In this document: piece after piece, positions 25,162 to 34,502 of the stretch | Position numbering within the stretch: position 1 is the first letter of the stretch | Layout of the letters: each line of letters opens with the position of its first letter | Assembly (NCBI GenBank): GCA_016705365.1 | Contig: JADIYI010000008.1 | Location: 1,922,001-1,986,000 of the forward strand | DNA length: 64,000 nt | Direction: 5' to 3' | From: Gammaproteobacteria bacterium | Lineage (GTDB): Bacteria > Pseudomonadota > Gammaproteobacteria > Pseudomonadales > UBA5518 | The notes under the pieces: generated by a model | Told to the model about the DNA's origin: nothing | The model's input: only the letters and a program-made list of their open reading frames with translations | Databases searched by the model: none | Program-made: the position numbers and the translations under genes

Positions 25162-25668
25162 TTATCCGGGGTCTCCCGGTTCGTGACGATGCGCGGTGCC
25201 AGTGTTTGCGGGGCCAAGTCGTGCAAGCACGCGGGCAGGCTTCCACTGTTCCCAGTCGAACACCGGCAGATCCAGCGCGTCGAGCGTGTTTTTCACCACC
25301 AGTCCCAGCTCGGTGTCGCCCTCCATCGACAGGCGCCGGCTGAAGAACAGCGTGTCCGGATCTTCCTGGCGCCGCGCCAGACGCAGGAAATCCTGGGCAC
25401 TGGCGCTGATGATCAGATCGGTGCGCGGCTGTCTTGTCTGGGCCACGAAACGTTCGCCCGTGTAGCTGAAATCAAAGACCAAACGTGCATCGCGTACCTG
25501 GATGCGCAGGTTCTTTCCGTTCAGCAACGCGCGCACATCGGCGGGCAGCAGTGGCGCCAGCAGGCGGTTGAGCGCGCTCGCCAGTATCAGGGAGCCGGGG
25601 TACTCGGGCAGTCGCGACAGCAAATCGCCCACCGGGGCCGGCAGCAGGAAATGTGGCGATGGGTTCAC
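25162..25668 (-). CDS. ubiT: UbiT, SCP2-type lipid-binding protein of anaerobic ubiquinone synthesis
   Basis: A 168-residue SCP2 domain protein (PADVRALLNGKNLRIQVRDA, then DLIISASAQDFLRLARRQEDPDTLFFSRRLSMEGD). UbiT works with UbiU and UbiV in O2-independent ubiquinone synthesis, probably binding lipid intermediates. It starts four bases inside the ubiV end (ATG 25668), so translation is coupled. It ends about 100 bases before the hemerythrin gene. Confidence 0.92.
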   Translation of the reverse strand: MNPSPHFLLPAPVGDLLSRLPEYPGSLILASALNRLLAPLLPADVRALLNGKNLRIQVRDARLVFDFSYTGERFVAQTRQPRTDLIISASAQDFLRLARRQEDPDTLFFSRRLSMEGDTELGLVVKNTLDALDLPVFDWEQWKPARVLARLGPANTGTAHRHEPGDPG

Positions 25669-26591
25669 GGGATGCTCCTTGCGGCCGGGCCGCGCACGGC
25701 GGCAAGCTCCACCTGATCCAGTCCGGGACGGCCGTGCCAGTAGCCATTGCAGGTGTCGCCGGCCAGCAGGGGTTGCAAACTCGCAACGGCCTCGTGCGGC
25801 GCCAGCGCCTGCGATCGTGCCGCGTCGAACACGCCAATGATTTGCGCCATGTTGCTCGATTGCGGGCTCAGACGGACCACGTCAACCCCCAGGTCCTGCA
25901 TATTGCCCAGCGCGTCCACCAGGCTGTAGACCCGCGCGGACTGGGTTTGGGTGCCGTTGAGCACCAGGAATTCCTCGTCCTCACGTGTTTTGAGCAGCAA
26001 ACCGTCCGGGTTCGAAATACAGCGGAAGCGGCAATCGTCCTTGGGCAGGTTGTGATGGCGCGCAGTGAAACAGCGCGCCGAAAACGCGAGCGGCATCCGG
26101 CCACAGGCAAAAACTTCAGTCTGCAGGCCGGGTGGCCTGTCCTGCTGCATCAGCGCCAGGTCGTCACGATTCATTTCCAGCGGCATCACCCAGCGGCTGG
26201 CGCCGAGCGAGGCGATCCATTGCAGCGTCGGCTGGTTGTAGATATTGAGGTGCGGACCGGCCACGAACGCCAGCTTGCCCGCCAGGCACCTGACGGCGCC
26301 CATGTCGTTGGCCTCCACCTCGAATGCGCCGTTCTCGACGATGCGGTGCATGGTGCTCACTTCGGCGCCGGACTCCAGCAAGACCTGGGTCGACAGCACC
26401 ACCGATTTTCCGGCTTCCCGCAGACGCGCGGCGATGCCCAGCCAATCGGCCAGCTTCAACTCGTGGCGGCGTGAACACACCACTTCGCCGAGATACACCA
26501 GATCCACCGGGGTAGCGGCCATCGACTCGTAGAATTCGAGGATGGTTTCTCGTGGCCAGTAATAAAGCAATGGGCCGAGGGAAATTTTCAT
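25665..26591 (-). CDS. ubiV: UbiV, O2-independent ubiquinone hydroxylase subunit (U32 family)
   Basis: A 308-residue peptidase-U32-family protein which, with UbiU, hydroxylates ubiquinone precursors without O2. Cys39, Cys174, Cys187 and Cys191 reproduce the C-x12-C-x3-C spacing of the 4Fe-4S ligands known in E. coli UbiV. The start KISLGPLLYYWPRE is typical. It lies 13 bases after ubiU and overlaps ubiT by four bases. The upstream frame to 26633 is not needed. Confidence 0.95.
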   Translation of the reverse strand: MKISLGPLLYYWPRETILEFYESMAATPVDLVYLGEVVCSRRHELKLADWLGIAARLREAGKSVVLSTQVLLESGAEVSTMHRIVENGAFEVEANDMGAVRCLAGKLAFVAGPHLNIYNQPTLQWIASLGASRWVMPLEMNRDDLALMQQDRPPGLQTEVFACGRMPLAFSARCFTARHHNLPKDDCRFRCISNPDGLLLKTREDEEFLVLNGTQTQSARVYSLVDALGNMQDLGVDVVRLSPQSSNMAQIIGVFDAARSQALAPHEAVASLQPLLAGDTCNGYWHGRPGLDQVELAAVRGPAARSIP

Positions 26592-26604
26592 GCTGCGATC
26601 GTAT

Positions 26605-27672
26605 TCATTTCCAGGGACGGTGATAAGCGCCAAGGGTGTGTTGCTGGCCTTCGGCTACCATGTCCAGGTTGCTCATCCATTGTGGCCTGGGTGAGTAGCG
26701 ATGCGGGTTCGCCAGGCAATGGTCGATCGCCTCGCGCCACACCCTGGTGACCTGGGCCACGTAGGCCGGGCTGCGCTGGCGGCCTTCGATCTTGATCGCG
26801 CGCACCCCCATCTTCTGCAGTTGCGGCAGCAATTCCAGTGTGTTCAGGCTGGTGGGTTCCTCGATGGCGTAGTAATCGTGATCATCACCGACATCGAAAC
26901 GCCCCTTGCACAGGGTGGGATAGCCCGCCTTTTCGCCGCTCGAGTAGCGGTCGATCAATACGCCGTTGAGGCGCGACTCCAGTCCCTCGGGTGTTTCCTG
27001 CCACCGAACCGCCTTGGGCGGTGAACAGACGCCGTGGGTGTTGGGCGACTCGCCGGTGACATACGAGGAAAGCGCGCAGCGTCCTTCAACCATCACGCAC
27101 AGGCTGCCGAATCCGAACACCTCGATTTCCACGGCTGTTTTTTCGATCAGCTGCTGCACCTGGGTCAGTGACAGCACGCGCGGCAGTACCGCGCGCACGA
27201 TGCCAAACTGCTCGCGGTAGAAGTTGACGGCGTCGTAATTGCTGGCGGAACCCTGCACCGAAAGGTGCAGGCGCAGTTGCGGATAGCGCCCAAGCGCATA
27301 CTGCATCAGACCCGGATCGGCCAGGATCACGGCATCCACACCCATGTCCGCGGCCTTGTCCACCGCCGCCTGCCACAGCGTGGGGTTGGACGCTTGCGGA
27401 TAGGTGTTGAGCGCCATGAAAACCCGGCAGCGGCGCTCGCGGGCATAACGAATGCCCGCTGCAATCGCCTGCTCATCGAAGTTCAGTCCGGCGAAGTTGC
27501 GGGCATTGGTTGCATCGCGCAGTCCGAGGTAGACGCAGTCGGCACCATTGTCCACGGCGGCCTTCAATGCCGGCAGGCTGCCCGCCGGACATACCAGCTC
27601 CATGGACGGTGGAGCAGGGTCCGCAGCATTGGCGCGGGGCGTGGTGTCCACGCCGTCGTTCAATCTGTTCAT
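26605..27672 (-). CDS. ubiU: UbiU, O2-independent ubiquinone hydroxylase subunit (U32 family)
   Basis: A 355-residue U32-family protein, partner of UbiV. ELVCPAGSLPALKAAVDNGA and FMALNTYPQ are family hallmarks. The ligand pattern SLCVMVEGRC, then HGVC and TLCKGRF gives the C-x6-C-x16-C arrangement plus a fourth Cys, as for the E. coli 4Fe-4S cluster. ATG 27672 adds about 23 residues before the conserved MELVCPAGS; ATG 27603 is a possible start. First gene of ubiU-ubiV-ubiT, with an FNR-like site upstream. Confidence 0.95.
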   Translation of the reverse strand: MNRLNDGVDTTPRANAADPAPPSMELVCPAGSLPALKAAVDNGADCVYLGLRDATNARNFAGLNFDEQAIAAGIRYARERRCRVFMALNTYPQASNPTLWQAAVDKAADMGVDAVILADPGLMQYALGRYPQLRLHLSVQGSASNYDAVNFYREQFGIVRAVLPRVLSLTQVQQLIEKTAVEIEVFGFGSLCVMVEGRCALSSYVTGESPNTHGVCSPPKAVRWQETPEGLESRLNGVLIDRYSSGEKAGYPTLCKGRFDVGDDHDYYAIEEPTSLNTLELLPQLQKMGVRAIKIEGRQRSPAYVAQVTRVWREAIDHCLANPHRYSPRPQWMSNLDMVAEGQQHTLGAYHRPWK

Positions 27673-27984
27673 GGGCGTATATCGGCTTCCACGGGCATCC
27701 GGGCACAACGCCCGGAGCCAACAAGGTCGGGAAGGTACGTTTGTTCGCGCTTGCGGGCTTTGACTTCAATCAAGGTCGTCATGATGGAAATATGGCAGAA
27801 ATTGCGGTATCGCCCGCCGCAAAACGGCGCTAGCCGCACAACCGCAGGTTTCCGGCGCGCGAGCGAAGCGACATGGGCCCGTCCACATACCATGAAGCAT
27901 GGTGTCCGTATACTGCAGCAGTGCTGCCCATTTCCAATGGGCCTGCTGCGGGCGCAGAGCAGCGATCCAGCGGAGGCTTCGACC
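27673..27984. other. Divergent promoter region of ubiU and an OmpA-type gene
   Basis: No gene is seen. It holds the FNR-like site at 27760-27773 and should carry both promoters. Confidence 0.5.
27760..27773 (-). promoter_or_regulatory. FNR/ANR-like box upstream of ubiUVT
   Basis: TTGACTTCAATCAA matches TTGAT-N4-ATCAA with one mismatch. Its centre is about 94 bases upstream of ubiU ATG 27672, on the side expected for control of the anaerobic ubiquinone operon. Confidence 0.6.
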
Positions 27985-29223
27985 ATGATCGGATATATTC
28001 AGCGCGCAAAAACAGCGCTTTTCATCGCGATCATCCTGAATTGTGGCACGGCCTGGTCCGGGACACAGGATGAGGTTCCGCCGCTCGATTACCTCAGCTT
28101 CGCCCAGGGCGCGATACCGGTTGCGGTCGGTGGCGAGCCGCTGGCACGGAGCAACTTCGAGCACGCCGTGAGCGCGATCGATGGCAACGAGGGCGGCTTT
28201 GTCTATACCACCGCGATCGACCCCGGATCGGTGGTGGAGTTTGTCTACGAATTGCCGGCGCTGACAACTTTCAGCCGCCTGGCCGTGCCGGGTGTATACG
28301 AAACACCCAGTCCCTCCCAGACCTTTGCCCGCGACGTCGAGGTCCAGGGCTCATCCACTTCGGCAACAGAGGGGTTCGTGGTTCTGGGCAAGACAAGCCT
28401 GAGCACGCATGCGGGCAAGGGTGAGGTGACCGATCTGGTGATCGAATCGCGCGTCCCGGTGCGGTGGCTAAAGCTGGTGTTGAGCAACGGTATCGATGTG
28501 CAACGCGAGAAGATGTTTCTCGAGTTCAGCGAGATCATCGGCAACGGCAGCCAGGAGACCGTACCGCTTGCGGAAAAATTCGGCGGTGGCTGGCGTGGCC
28601 GCGGCGTGGCGATGCTGATGCAACAGGATGGCGCATTGGTATCGGGCTGTTATGACGGCACCGGCGATCTGCAGGGAACGGTCACCGGCAATATTCTGCG
28701 CGCCACCGGCACCAGCCGCGATACGGGCGTCGGCAGCACCTTCATCGCCACCATTGGCAGCAGTGGCGCGATGCAGGGGGTGCGCTCGACCAACGGCGCG
28801 CCGTTCCGGCTCTTTGGCGGCGAACCCACAACCGACATCGCCAGCTTGCGTTGCAGCGAACCCGCGGCGCCCGCATTGGGTTGCGGATCGGTGATCCACG
28901 GCATCAACTTCGATTTCGATTCCGCGACCATCAGGCCGGACTCCGAATCGGTGCTTGCCGCGTTGCATGACGGCCTGAAGAACGATGCCAGCACAACGAT
29001 CATGATCGAGGGTCACACCTCGAGCGAAGGCAGCGAAAGCTACAACCGGGAGCTGGCGCAGCGCCGCGCCGATGCGGTGCGCGAGGATCTCGTTCGCCGC
29101 GGCCTTGTCGCCGAACGCCTTGGCGCCAGCGGCATCGGCGAAGCGCGCCCGATCGCCAGCAACAATGACGAAAGCGGCCGCTCGCTGAACCGGCGCGTCG
29201 AGATTCATTGCAGCGCGCAATGA
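27985..29223 (+). CDS. Exported OmpA-family protein with discoidin-like N-terminal domain
   Basis: A 412-residue exported protein with a signal peptide to about residue 25 (TAWSG). Residues 30-190 look like a beta-sandwich carbohydrate-binding or F5/8-type domain (VEFVYELPALTTFSRLAVPG, RWLKLVLSNG). Residues 195-290 are a second beta domain with two Cys. Residues 295-412 are an OmpA-like peptidoglycan-binding domain (INFDFDSATIRPDS, then GHTSSEGSESYNRELAQRRA and NRRVEIHC). CGGAGG precedes ATG 27985. It probably links an extracytoplasmic ligand to the wall. Confidence 0.85.
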   Translation: MIGYIQRAKTALFIAIILNCGTAWSGTQDEVPPLDYLSFAQGAIPVAVGGEPLARSNFEHAVSAIDGNEGGFVYTTAIDPGSVVEFVYELPALTTFSRLAVPGVYETPSPSQTFARDVEVQGSSTSATEGFVVLGKTSLSTHAGKGEVTDLVIESRVPVRWLKLVLSNGIDVQREKMFLEFSEIIGNGSQETVPLAEKFGGGWRGRGVAMLMQQDGALVSGCYDGTGDLQGTVTGNILRATGTSRDTGVGSTFIATIGSSGAMQGVRSTNGAPFRLFGGEPTTDIASLRCSEPAAPALGCGSVIHGINFDFDSATIRPDSESVLAALHDGLKNDASTTIMIEGHTSSEGSESYNRELAQRRADAVREDLVRRGLVAERLGASGIGEARPIASNNDESGRSLNRRVEIHCSAQ

Positions 29224-29407
29224 CACCGCGGTCTGCCGCGCCGGACTGTTACGGTAAACGGAGTTTCCCTGCGTTCACTCCGGACCGCGCGCCTGGTGGC
29301 GCTGCTCGTCGTCATGCCGGGTGGCGGCGTCCGCGGCGCGAACGTTGCGCTGGGTGCTGCTGACAGACATCCGTTCTCCCGCGGCAGAGTGAAATTCAGC
29401 GCCACGC

Positions 29408-29959
29408 TCAGGCTACAGTCCGTCTCCATTCCGTGATGATTTCAAGCGTCATGTCGCTGAATTCCTGGCTTTGCGCCAGAGGGTCGCCCAGCCACTCCCG
29501 ATAAAATCCGTCAAGGTCGGGCAGGGCGTCGAAGATCAATGGGTAGCCTCGCGGTACCGACTCCACTTTCAGCAAGGTCGCGCAGTCGGGACAGATGAAC
29601 TCGCGCAATTCACCCAATTCCGGATTCGGCGCGGAAAGACCCGGATAGATCTGCTCCAGACTTTCCGGATCATCGCGAACCAGGATATGAGCCCGAAGCT
29701 TCCAGTTGCAGCGGTAATCGCCAAACTCGTGGCCGCAGTCGCAGCGCACGATGCGCTCGGCGCCTTTCTGGACGATGTAGAGGTGCTCGGTCAGGGGCAT
29801 CAGGATCCGCTCCTTCCATCCGCTGCGGGCCTGGAGTATCTCCAGCACCTGCTGGAAACGATCCTGATCCTTGGGACGACTGACGATATTCTTCACGTCG
29901 CTCCAGAGAAGCTTGCCGTCAATCAGTGCAACCAGATCCTCTTTTGTCAGGGACATCAT
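29408..29959 (-). CDS. acxC: Acetone carboxylase gamma subunit
   Basis: A 183-residue small subunit of acetone carboxylase, which carboxylates acetone to acetoacetate with ATP. Cys73, Cys75, Cys84, Cys123 and Cys126 (RCDCGHEFGDYRC, FICPDC) form the zinc-type site typical of the subunit. The start overlaps the end of acxB by four bases (ATG 29959, or 29956), as in a coupled operon acxA-acxB-acxC. A related acetophenone carboxylase cannot be excluded. Confidence 0.92.
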   Translation of the reverse strand: MMSLTKEDLVALIDGKLLWSDVKNIVSRPKDQDRFQQVLEILQARSGWKERILMPLTEHLYIVQKGAERIVRCDCGHEFGDYRCNWKLRAHILVRDDPESLEQIYPGLSAPNPELGELREFICPDCATLLKVESVPRGYPLIFDALPDLDGFYREWLGDPLAQSQEFSDMTLEIITEWRRTVA

Positions 29960-32226
29960 TCCACCTCCGGGGTCCAGGTTTCCGGTAACGCCCAGAAGGC
30001 GCGAAATTCATCGGCGAAGGACTGACTCATGGCCATGCTGCTGGCGTACATTTCGCCGATCAGGGGATGGAACTGGCGCTGAGCGAGACTTTGCCGGGAT
30101 CTTTGCCACCAGGTTTGCACCGGGATCGCCCGTGCCCTGCGTTCCTGGCGGTGTTGCTGACGCAGTGCGGAGGTGGCGGCGGGATCGATGGTCCAGTGTC
30201 CGTCTTCCACACCACAGCTGCACACCACGCCATGAATCCGCGCGGCGATGTCTGCAGTGCTCAGTCCATCCTCGAGGTCCTGGCGGATTCGATCCGGTTC
30301 TCGTTCCAGTGGATCACCATAGCCACCGGCAGCGCCGTTGGCATCTACCAGCACATCTCCCGTCTTGAGCTCGAAGGGTTCCGGCACATGATGGGGCAGC
30401 CAGATGTCGCCCTCCAGCATCTGGGCGAAGTCCGGATTCGCCGGATGTCCCAACTGGGCCGGCAGGGGCTTGCCTTCAGCGATCAATTCCATGGCGTTGG
30501 TGTTGCGAATGATCGCCCGGACGAGTTTGGCGCCGGGGTAACCACCGCCCAGGCCGAGATTGGGCAGGATGTTGTAGGTCCCTCCGGCCAGCAAAGCTCC
30601 CCCGGTGATATCTCGACCGCCGAAGATCAGACTCATCGTGGGCATTGAGAGGCCCGAGCGGTATTTGCCGGGACCCACCGAGTAGGGATTGAGTCGGCGG
30701 GACAAATCCAGATAGGGCAGAAACTGTTCCCAGATTTCCACGTTGCCCACATCCACATGAGGCACGGGTACCGCGCCGCCTGGGCTCAGTCCGTCCCTGA
30801 CCGCACTCGCCGCCGCGCCAATGGTGCCCACGGTTCCCGAGACCATCGGTCGGCGGACACCGTATTGGTCGTAGCCCGCCATGGCGATGGCAAAGGCCGA
30901 ACGAAAACCCAGCATCTCCTCGCGAAAGCCCCGCATGTAATAGGACTGGCTCAGGGAGGTCAGCCAGATGCCGAAGGATTCGATGGTGGTGGCCCAGATA
31001 TTGGCCTGGGCCAGGGGCCGGGTATCCTGCGGATTGAAAATGGAGTTTTTCGGTAACTTGAGATCAAAGGGCAGCAGTGACCCGAGGTTCGCCCGCCCGT
31101 CACAGGACAGCGTCTGCACCAGGCTGATCGCGAGGCAGCCCCACATGCCGGATGGCGTTGCATTGAAGCTGTGCCACCCCCACTGGCCAGCTCCCTCCAG
31201 ATCGATCGTCACCCGCCCGGAGGTTTCAATGCGGGTTTCGAAGGGCGCAATCCGTATCACATCCTTCCTGGCGGCCAGCCAGGTCAGGGGCTGGTCCTTC
31301 ATGAAGTATTCGAAAACCCCCACATTGCGGTAGCGGCCGGGCACCGTCATGCGCCGCAGTCGCAGGAGCTGATTGCGCCGTTCCATTTCGATCAGTTCAC
31401 CGCAGGCCGACTTGAAGTAGTCGAGACCGAATTCCTCGACCATCTTCTCCACTTCGCCACGGATGTGGATGTTCGCTGCAATGGCACCCTTGCGGTCCAG
31501 CAGGAACACGTTGGACATATCGAAGCTCAGCTCGCACTTGAGATGAATGTCGTGGCGTAGCTGGTCACGGGTTCCCACCTTCTCGCCCGCAAAGCGAATA
31601 CCGTCCGTGGCCCGCTCGATATTCGGCACCGGCATGCAACCCGGGCTGATAGCGCCAATATCCATTTCCATGATGACCGTCACCACCCAGGCCACCAGTT
31701 CCCCGTGCCAGAAAATCGGCAGGATGTCGTAGACGTCGGCTGGATGCATCCCCGCGATGCTGCATTCATTGAACCAGAACAGATCGCCCGGCTCTATGCC
31801 GACCCGGCCCTCCCAGTCCTGTTCGATCATCCACTGCAGCGCCTCGCCCATGCTGCGGCTGTGTGCCTGGATGCCGGTGGACTGGGCGATGTTGTCCCCC
31901 TCAGGGGTGTAGATGCCGATCGCCAGCTCGGACACTTCCCGGACGTAGGGGGAAGCGGAAATCATCCGTGTCTTCTCGCGCCCTGCGATCAGTCCGGAAA
32001 GCATCCGGGTGTGGAGCAGTTCAGCTTTCACCGGATCGCGCTGGAGCACGTGGGGATCGGTGATGCCCCGATAGCATCCGGTGGTTTCGTAGACCAGCCG
32101 ACCCTGCGCCAACATCTCCTTCAACGTCATTCCATCGCTGCCGATGCCGCGCGGCTTGTTCAGTCCTTCCCCGGCGGAGCCCGGGTCTGCGTTCAAGTGT
32201 TCCATGCGTACTGCTCCATGGCTCAT
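29956..32226 (-). CDS. acxB: Acetone carboxylase alpha subunit (HyuB family)
   Basis: A 756-residue hydantoinase-B-family protein. In acetone carboxylase this subunit binds the Mn at the carboxylation site and accepts phosphorylated intermediates from the beta subunit. SGIQAHSRSMGEALQW, then FNECSIAGMHPADVYDILPIF and GGGYPGAKLVRAIIRNTNAM are recognisable. It overlaps acxA (4 bases) upstream and acxC downstream. The length fits the family. HyuB proteins also act on hydantoins; the gamma subunit neighbour favours acetone. Confidence 0.92.
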   Translation of the reverse strand: MSHGAVRMEHLNADPGSAGEGLNKPRGIGSDGMTLKEMLAQGRLVYETTGCYRGITDPHVLQRDPVKAELLHTRMLSGLIAGREKTRMISASPYVREVSELAIGIYTPEGDNIAQSTGIQAHSRSMGEALQWMIEQDWEGRVGIEPGDLFWFNECSIAGMHPADVYDILPIFWHGELVAWVVTVIMEMDIGAISPGCMPVPNIERATDGIRFAGEKVGTRDQLRHDIHLKCELSFDMSNVFLLDRKGAIAANIHIRGEVEKMVEEFGLDYFKSACGELIEMERRNQLLRLRRMTVPGRYRNVGVFEYFMKDQPLTWLAARKDVIRIAPFETRIETSGRVTIDLEGAGQWGWHSFNATPSGMWGCLAISLVQTLSCDGRANLGSLLPFDLKLPKNSIFNPQDTRPLAQANIWATTIESFGIWLTSLSQSYYMRGFREEMLGFRSAFAIAMAGYDQYGVRRPMVSGTVGTIGAAASAVRDGLSPGGAVPVPHVDVGNVEIWEQFLPYLDLSRRLNPYSVGPGKYRSGLSMPTMSLIFGGRDITGGALLAGGTYNILPNLGLGGGYPGAKLVRAIIRNTNAMELIAEGKPLPAQLGHPANPDFAQMLEGDIWLPHHVPEPFELKTGDVLVDANGAAGGYGDPLEREPDRIRQDLEDGLSTADIAARIHGVVCSCGVEDGHWTIDPAATSALRQQHRQERRARAIPVQTWWQRSRQSLAQRQFHPLIGEMYASSMAMSQSFADEFRAFWALPETWTPEVE

Positions 32227-34382
32227 TCGAGCCAGATTACCGATAGATCGTCCAGGTGGACGCTGCGTCCCAGGGGCAGAAAATAGGTCGTGGTGGCTGC
32301 CTCGAGAATCGCAGGACCGCCTACCTCGTTCCCGGGGCTCAGTGCGTCCATGTCGTAGATCGTCGCGTTCTGCCAGTGGCCGTCGAAATAGATCCGGCGT
32401 TCGCCCTTGACGGCCTGCCCAACGGGCTCCCGCGGCCCCAGGGGACGACGCACGAGCTTGGGCTTGGGCTTGGGCAGGCTGGCCTCGATGCCGAGATCAA
32501 AAATCTCGAACCCCGCCTGTTCATGTTTCGCCACACCGGCATAGGCACGCTCGTACTGACGCTCGAACACATCGATCAGGCTGTCCAGTTCCCTGGCCGA
32601 GGAAATACGCCGGATGGGCGATCGTACTTCAAGATCCTCCATCTGCCCGCCGTAGCGGACAAAAGCGATGGGCTTGAAGGCTACCGCTGCCACCGACAGG
32701 CCTTCATCGAGGAAGTCTTCCCGCGCCTGGGTCTCCAACTCGTCCCAGATGGTGTTGATCGCCTCGCCCATCTTCGATTTCCATGAATCGTCGATGCCAT
32801 GGGGAATCACGATCCCCGCCGATTTCTCGTAACGGTGCATCAAATCCACCGTCGCTGCGCCAAAAGCGGAAAAGCCCGCCGCCCAGGGTACGGTTGCCAC
32901 TCCCTTGAACGGCAGTCCCTCGGTGTAGAGTGCCAGTAACAAGGGGCCAGCCCCGCCGTAGGCCAGCACGTTGTAATCCACGGGCGAAAGTCCGCGAATG
33001 CTCAGGGTCGTGCGCAGCTGCTCCTTCATCTGGCTGGCGATCAGGCGCAATACGCCTTCGGCGATGTAATAGGGGCCCACGTTCAGGGGTTTGGCGCATT
33101 TCTCATCCAGCATGCGCAGGGCCTTGTCCATGTTCAGTTTGACCTTGCCACCCAGGTAATTGTGCGGATTGATCAGGCCGGTAACCAGGGCGCAATCCAT
33201 TATGGTGGGCGTCTCGTTGCCCTTGTCATAGGACACTGGTCCGGGATGGGCGCCGGCGCTTTCCGGGCCCAGGGTGATCCGCTGCGTGATCGGGTCCACG
33301 CTGACGTAAAGACCCATGCCGGCAGTGATGGTTTCCATCATCAGCGTGGGCATGTTGAATATCCGCCGGGTGATGGTGACCTCCCGCTCGATCAAGGGCT
33401 CCTGACCCATGATCAACCCGACATCGAAACTGGTTCCCCCCATATCCGCGCAGATCCAGTTGTCGATGCCCATTTCCCGGGCCATGAAGCGCGCCCCCAG
33501 CAAGCCGCCGATGGGGCCGGAGAAGGCCGATTCATGGAGACGGGAGTAGCGGATATTGGCAATGCCTCCATGGGACAGGACCACCTGCAGCGGATTCCTG
33601 TAGCCCCGCTGGTGCAGGGCTCGTTCGATCAACTCGTACTGCTTGCGCCCGGTATCTACTGCTGCGGCATGCAGCCAGACGGTGTTCAGGCGTCCCTGCT
33701 CGCGGCTGATGGGGGCCAGCTTGCAGGAAAGATGCACCGGTATCTCCCGGCCCTTCACTCTCATGACATCCCGGGCAATATCGGCAAGCATCAACTCGTG
33801 ACCCGGATTGATGTAGGAAAACAGCAGACAAACTGCAATCGACTCGACACCCTCGTCCAGCAGCGCCCCTACCGCTTGACGGATTTCCTGTTCGACCAAT
33901 GGAATCACTTCCTTGCCCTGGCAATCGATGCGCCCGGAAACGCCGTGAACAAGCCGCCGCGGGACCAGGGGCGGAGGATAGTGATGGGCGGCATGATGCA
34001 GCGTGTCGGCGTATGAGAGGCCGAGCCAGCTTTGACTTACCCGTTGATGGATGAATACATCTTCGTCTCCCCGACGGACGATGACCCCCACCTTGGAGCC
34101 GGTACCGGTAATCAGGGCGTTGAGCATGGCCGTGCCCGCATATACGACCGCATCGACATCACCGAGCAGGGCCTCGGCCTCGCTTGCGAAATCTATTCCC
34201 CAATTGTCGAAACCGTCGGCCAGGGATTCGATATAACCGATGCTTTGATCCTCGGGCGTGGTGGAGGCTTTGCCGATGGAAAACCGTCCGGCCTCGTCAA
34301 CAATGATCGCGTCGGTCATGGTCCCACCGGCGTCGCAGGCAATAATCTGCACACGGGGCCGCTCCCCTTGCTTGCTCGTCAT
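32223..34382 (-). CDS. acxA: Acetone carboxylase beta subunit (HyuA family)
   Basis: A 719-residue hydantoinase-A-family protein that uses ATP to activate bicarbonate and acetone. The N-terminal ACDAGGTMTDAIIVDEAG is the ATPase phosphate-binding loop and ADMGGTSFDVGLI (about 310) its second half. I placed the start at ATG 34382, where homology begins and GGAG stands upstream; the frame runs on to 35111 inside the opposing P450 gene. It is the first gene of acxABC. No AcxR-type activator is adjacent. Confidence 0.93.
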   Translation of the reverse strand: MTSKQGERPRVQIIACDAGGTMTDAIIVDEAGRFSIGKASTTPEDQSIGYIESLADGFDNWGIDFASEAEALLGDVDAVVYAGTAMLNALITGTGSKVGVIVRRGDEDVFIHQRVSQSWLGLSYADTLHHAAHHYPPPLVPRRLVHGVSGRIDCQGKEVIPLVEQEIRQAVGALLDEGVESIAVCLLFSYINPGHELMLADIARDVMRVKGREIPVHLSCKLAPISREQGRLNTVWLHAAAVDTGRKQYELIERALHQRGYRNPLQVVLSHGGIANIRYSRLHESAFSGPIGGLLGARFMAREMGIDNWICADMGGTSFDVGLIMGQEPLIEREVTITRRIFNMPTLMMETITAGMGLYVSVDPITQRITLGPESAGAHPGPVSYDKGNETPTIMDCALVTGLINPHNYLGGKVKLNMDKALRMLDEKCAKPLNVGPYYIAEGVLRLIASQMKEQLRTTLSIRGLSPVDYNVLAYGGAGPLLLALYTEGLPFKGVATVPWAAGFSAFGAATVDLMHRYEKSAGIVIPHGIDDSWKSKMGEAINTIWDELETQAREDFLDEGLSVAAVAFKPIAFVRYGGQMEDLEVRSPIRRISSARELDSLIDVFERQYERAYAGVAKHEQAGFEIFDLGIEASLPKPKPKLVRRPLGPREPVGQAVKGERRIYFDGHWQNATIYDMDALSPGNEVGGPAILEAATTTYFLPLGRSVHLDDLSVIWLE

Positions 34383-34502
34383 GGAATTCTTCTCCGCGCG
34401 GAATTGCTTTGGTAGACAGGATGGATCGTAATGCACCGACCGACGGGACACCACCACCCCGGGCGCTATCCGGATACCCAGGCAACCTGTATTCTTGAGC
34501 CC

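Noticed and set aside
34383..34502. Sigma-54 promoter for acxABC
   Set aside because: Known acetone carboxylase operons are often sigma-54 driven, but I found no GG-N10-GC with the TGGCAC/TTGC context in this gap.
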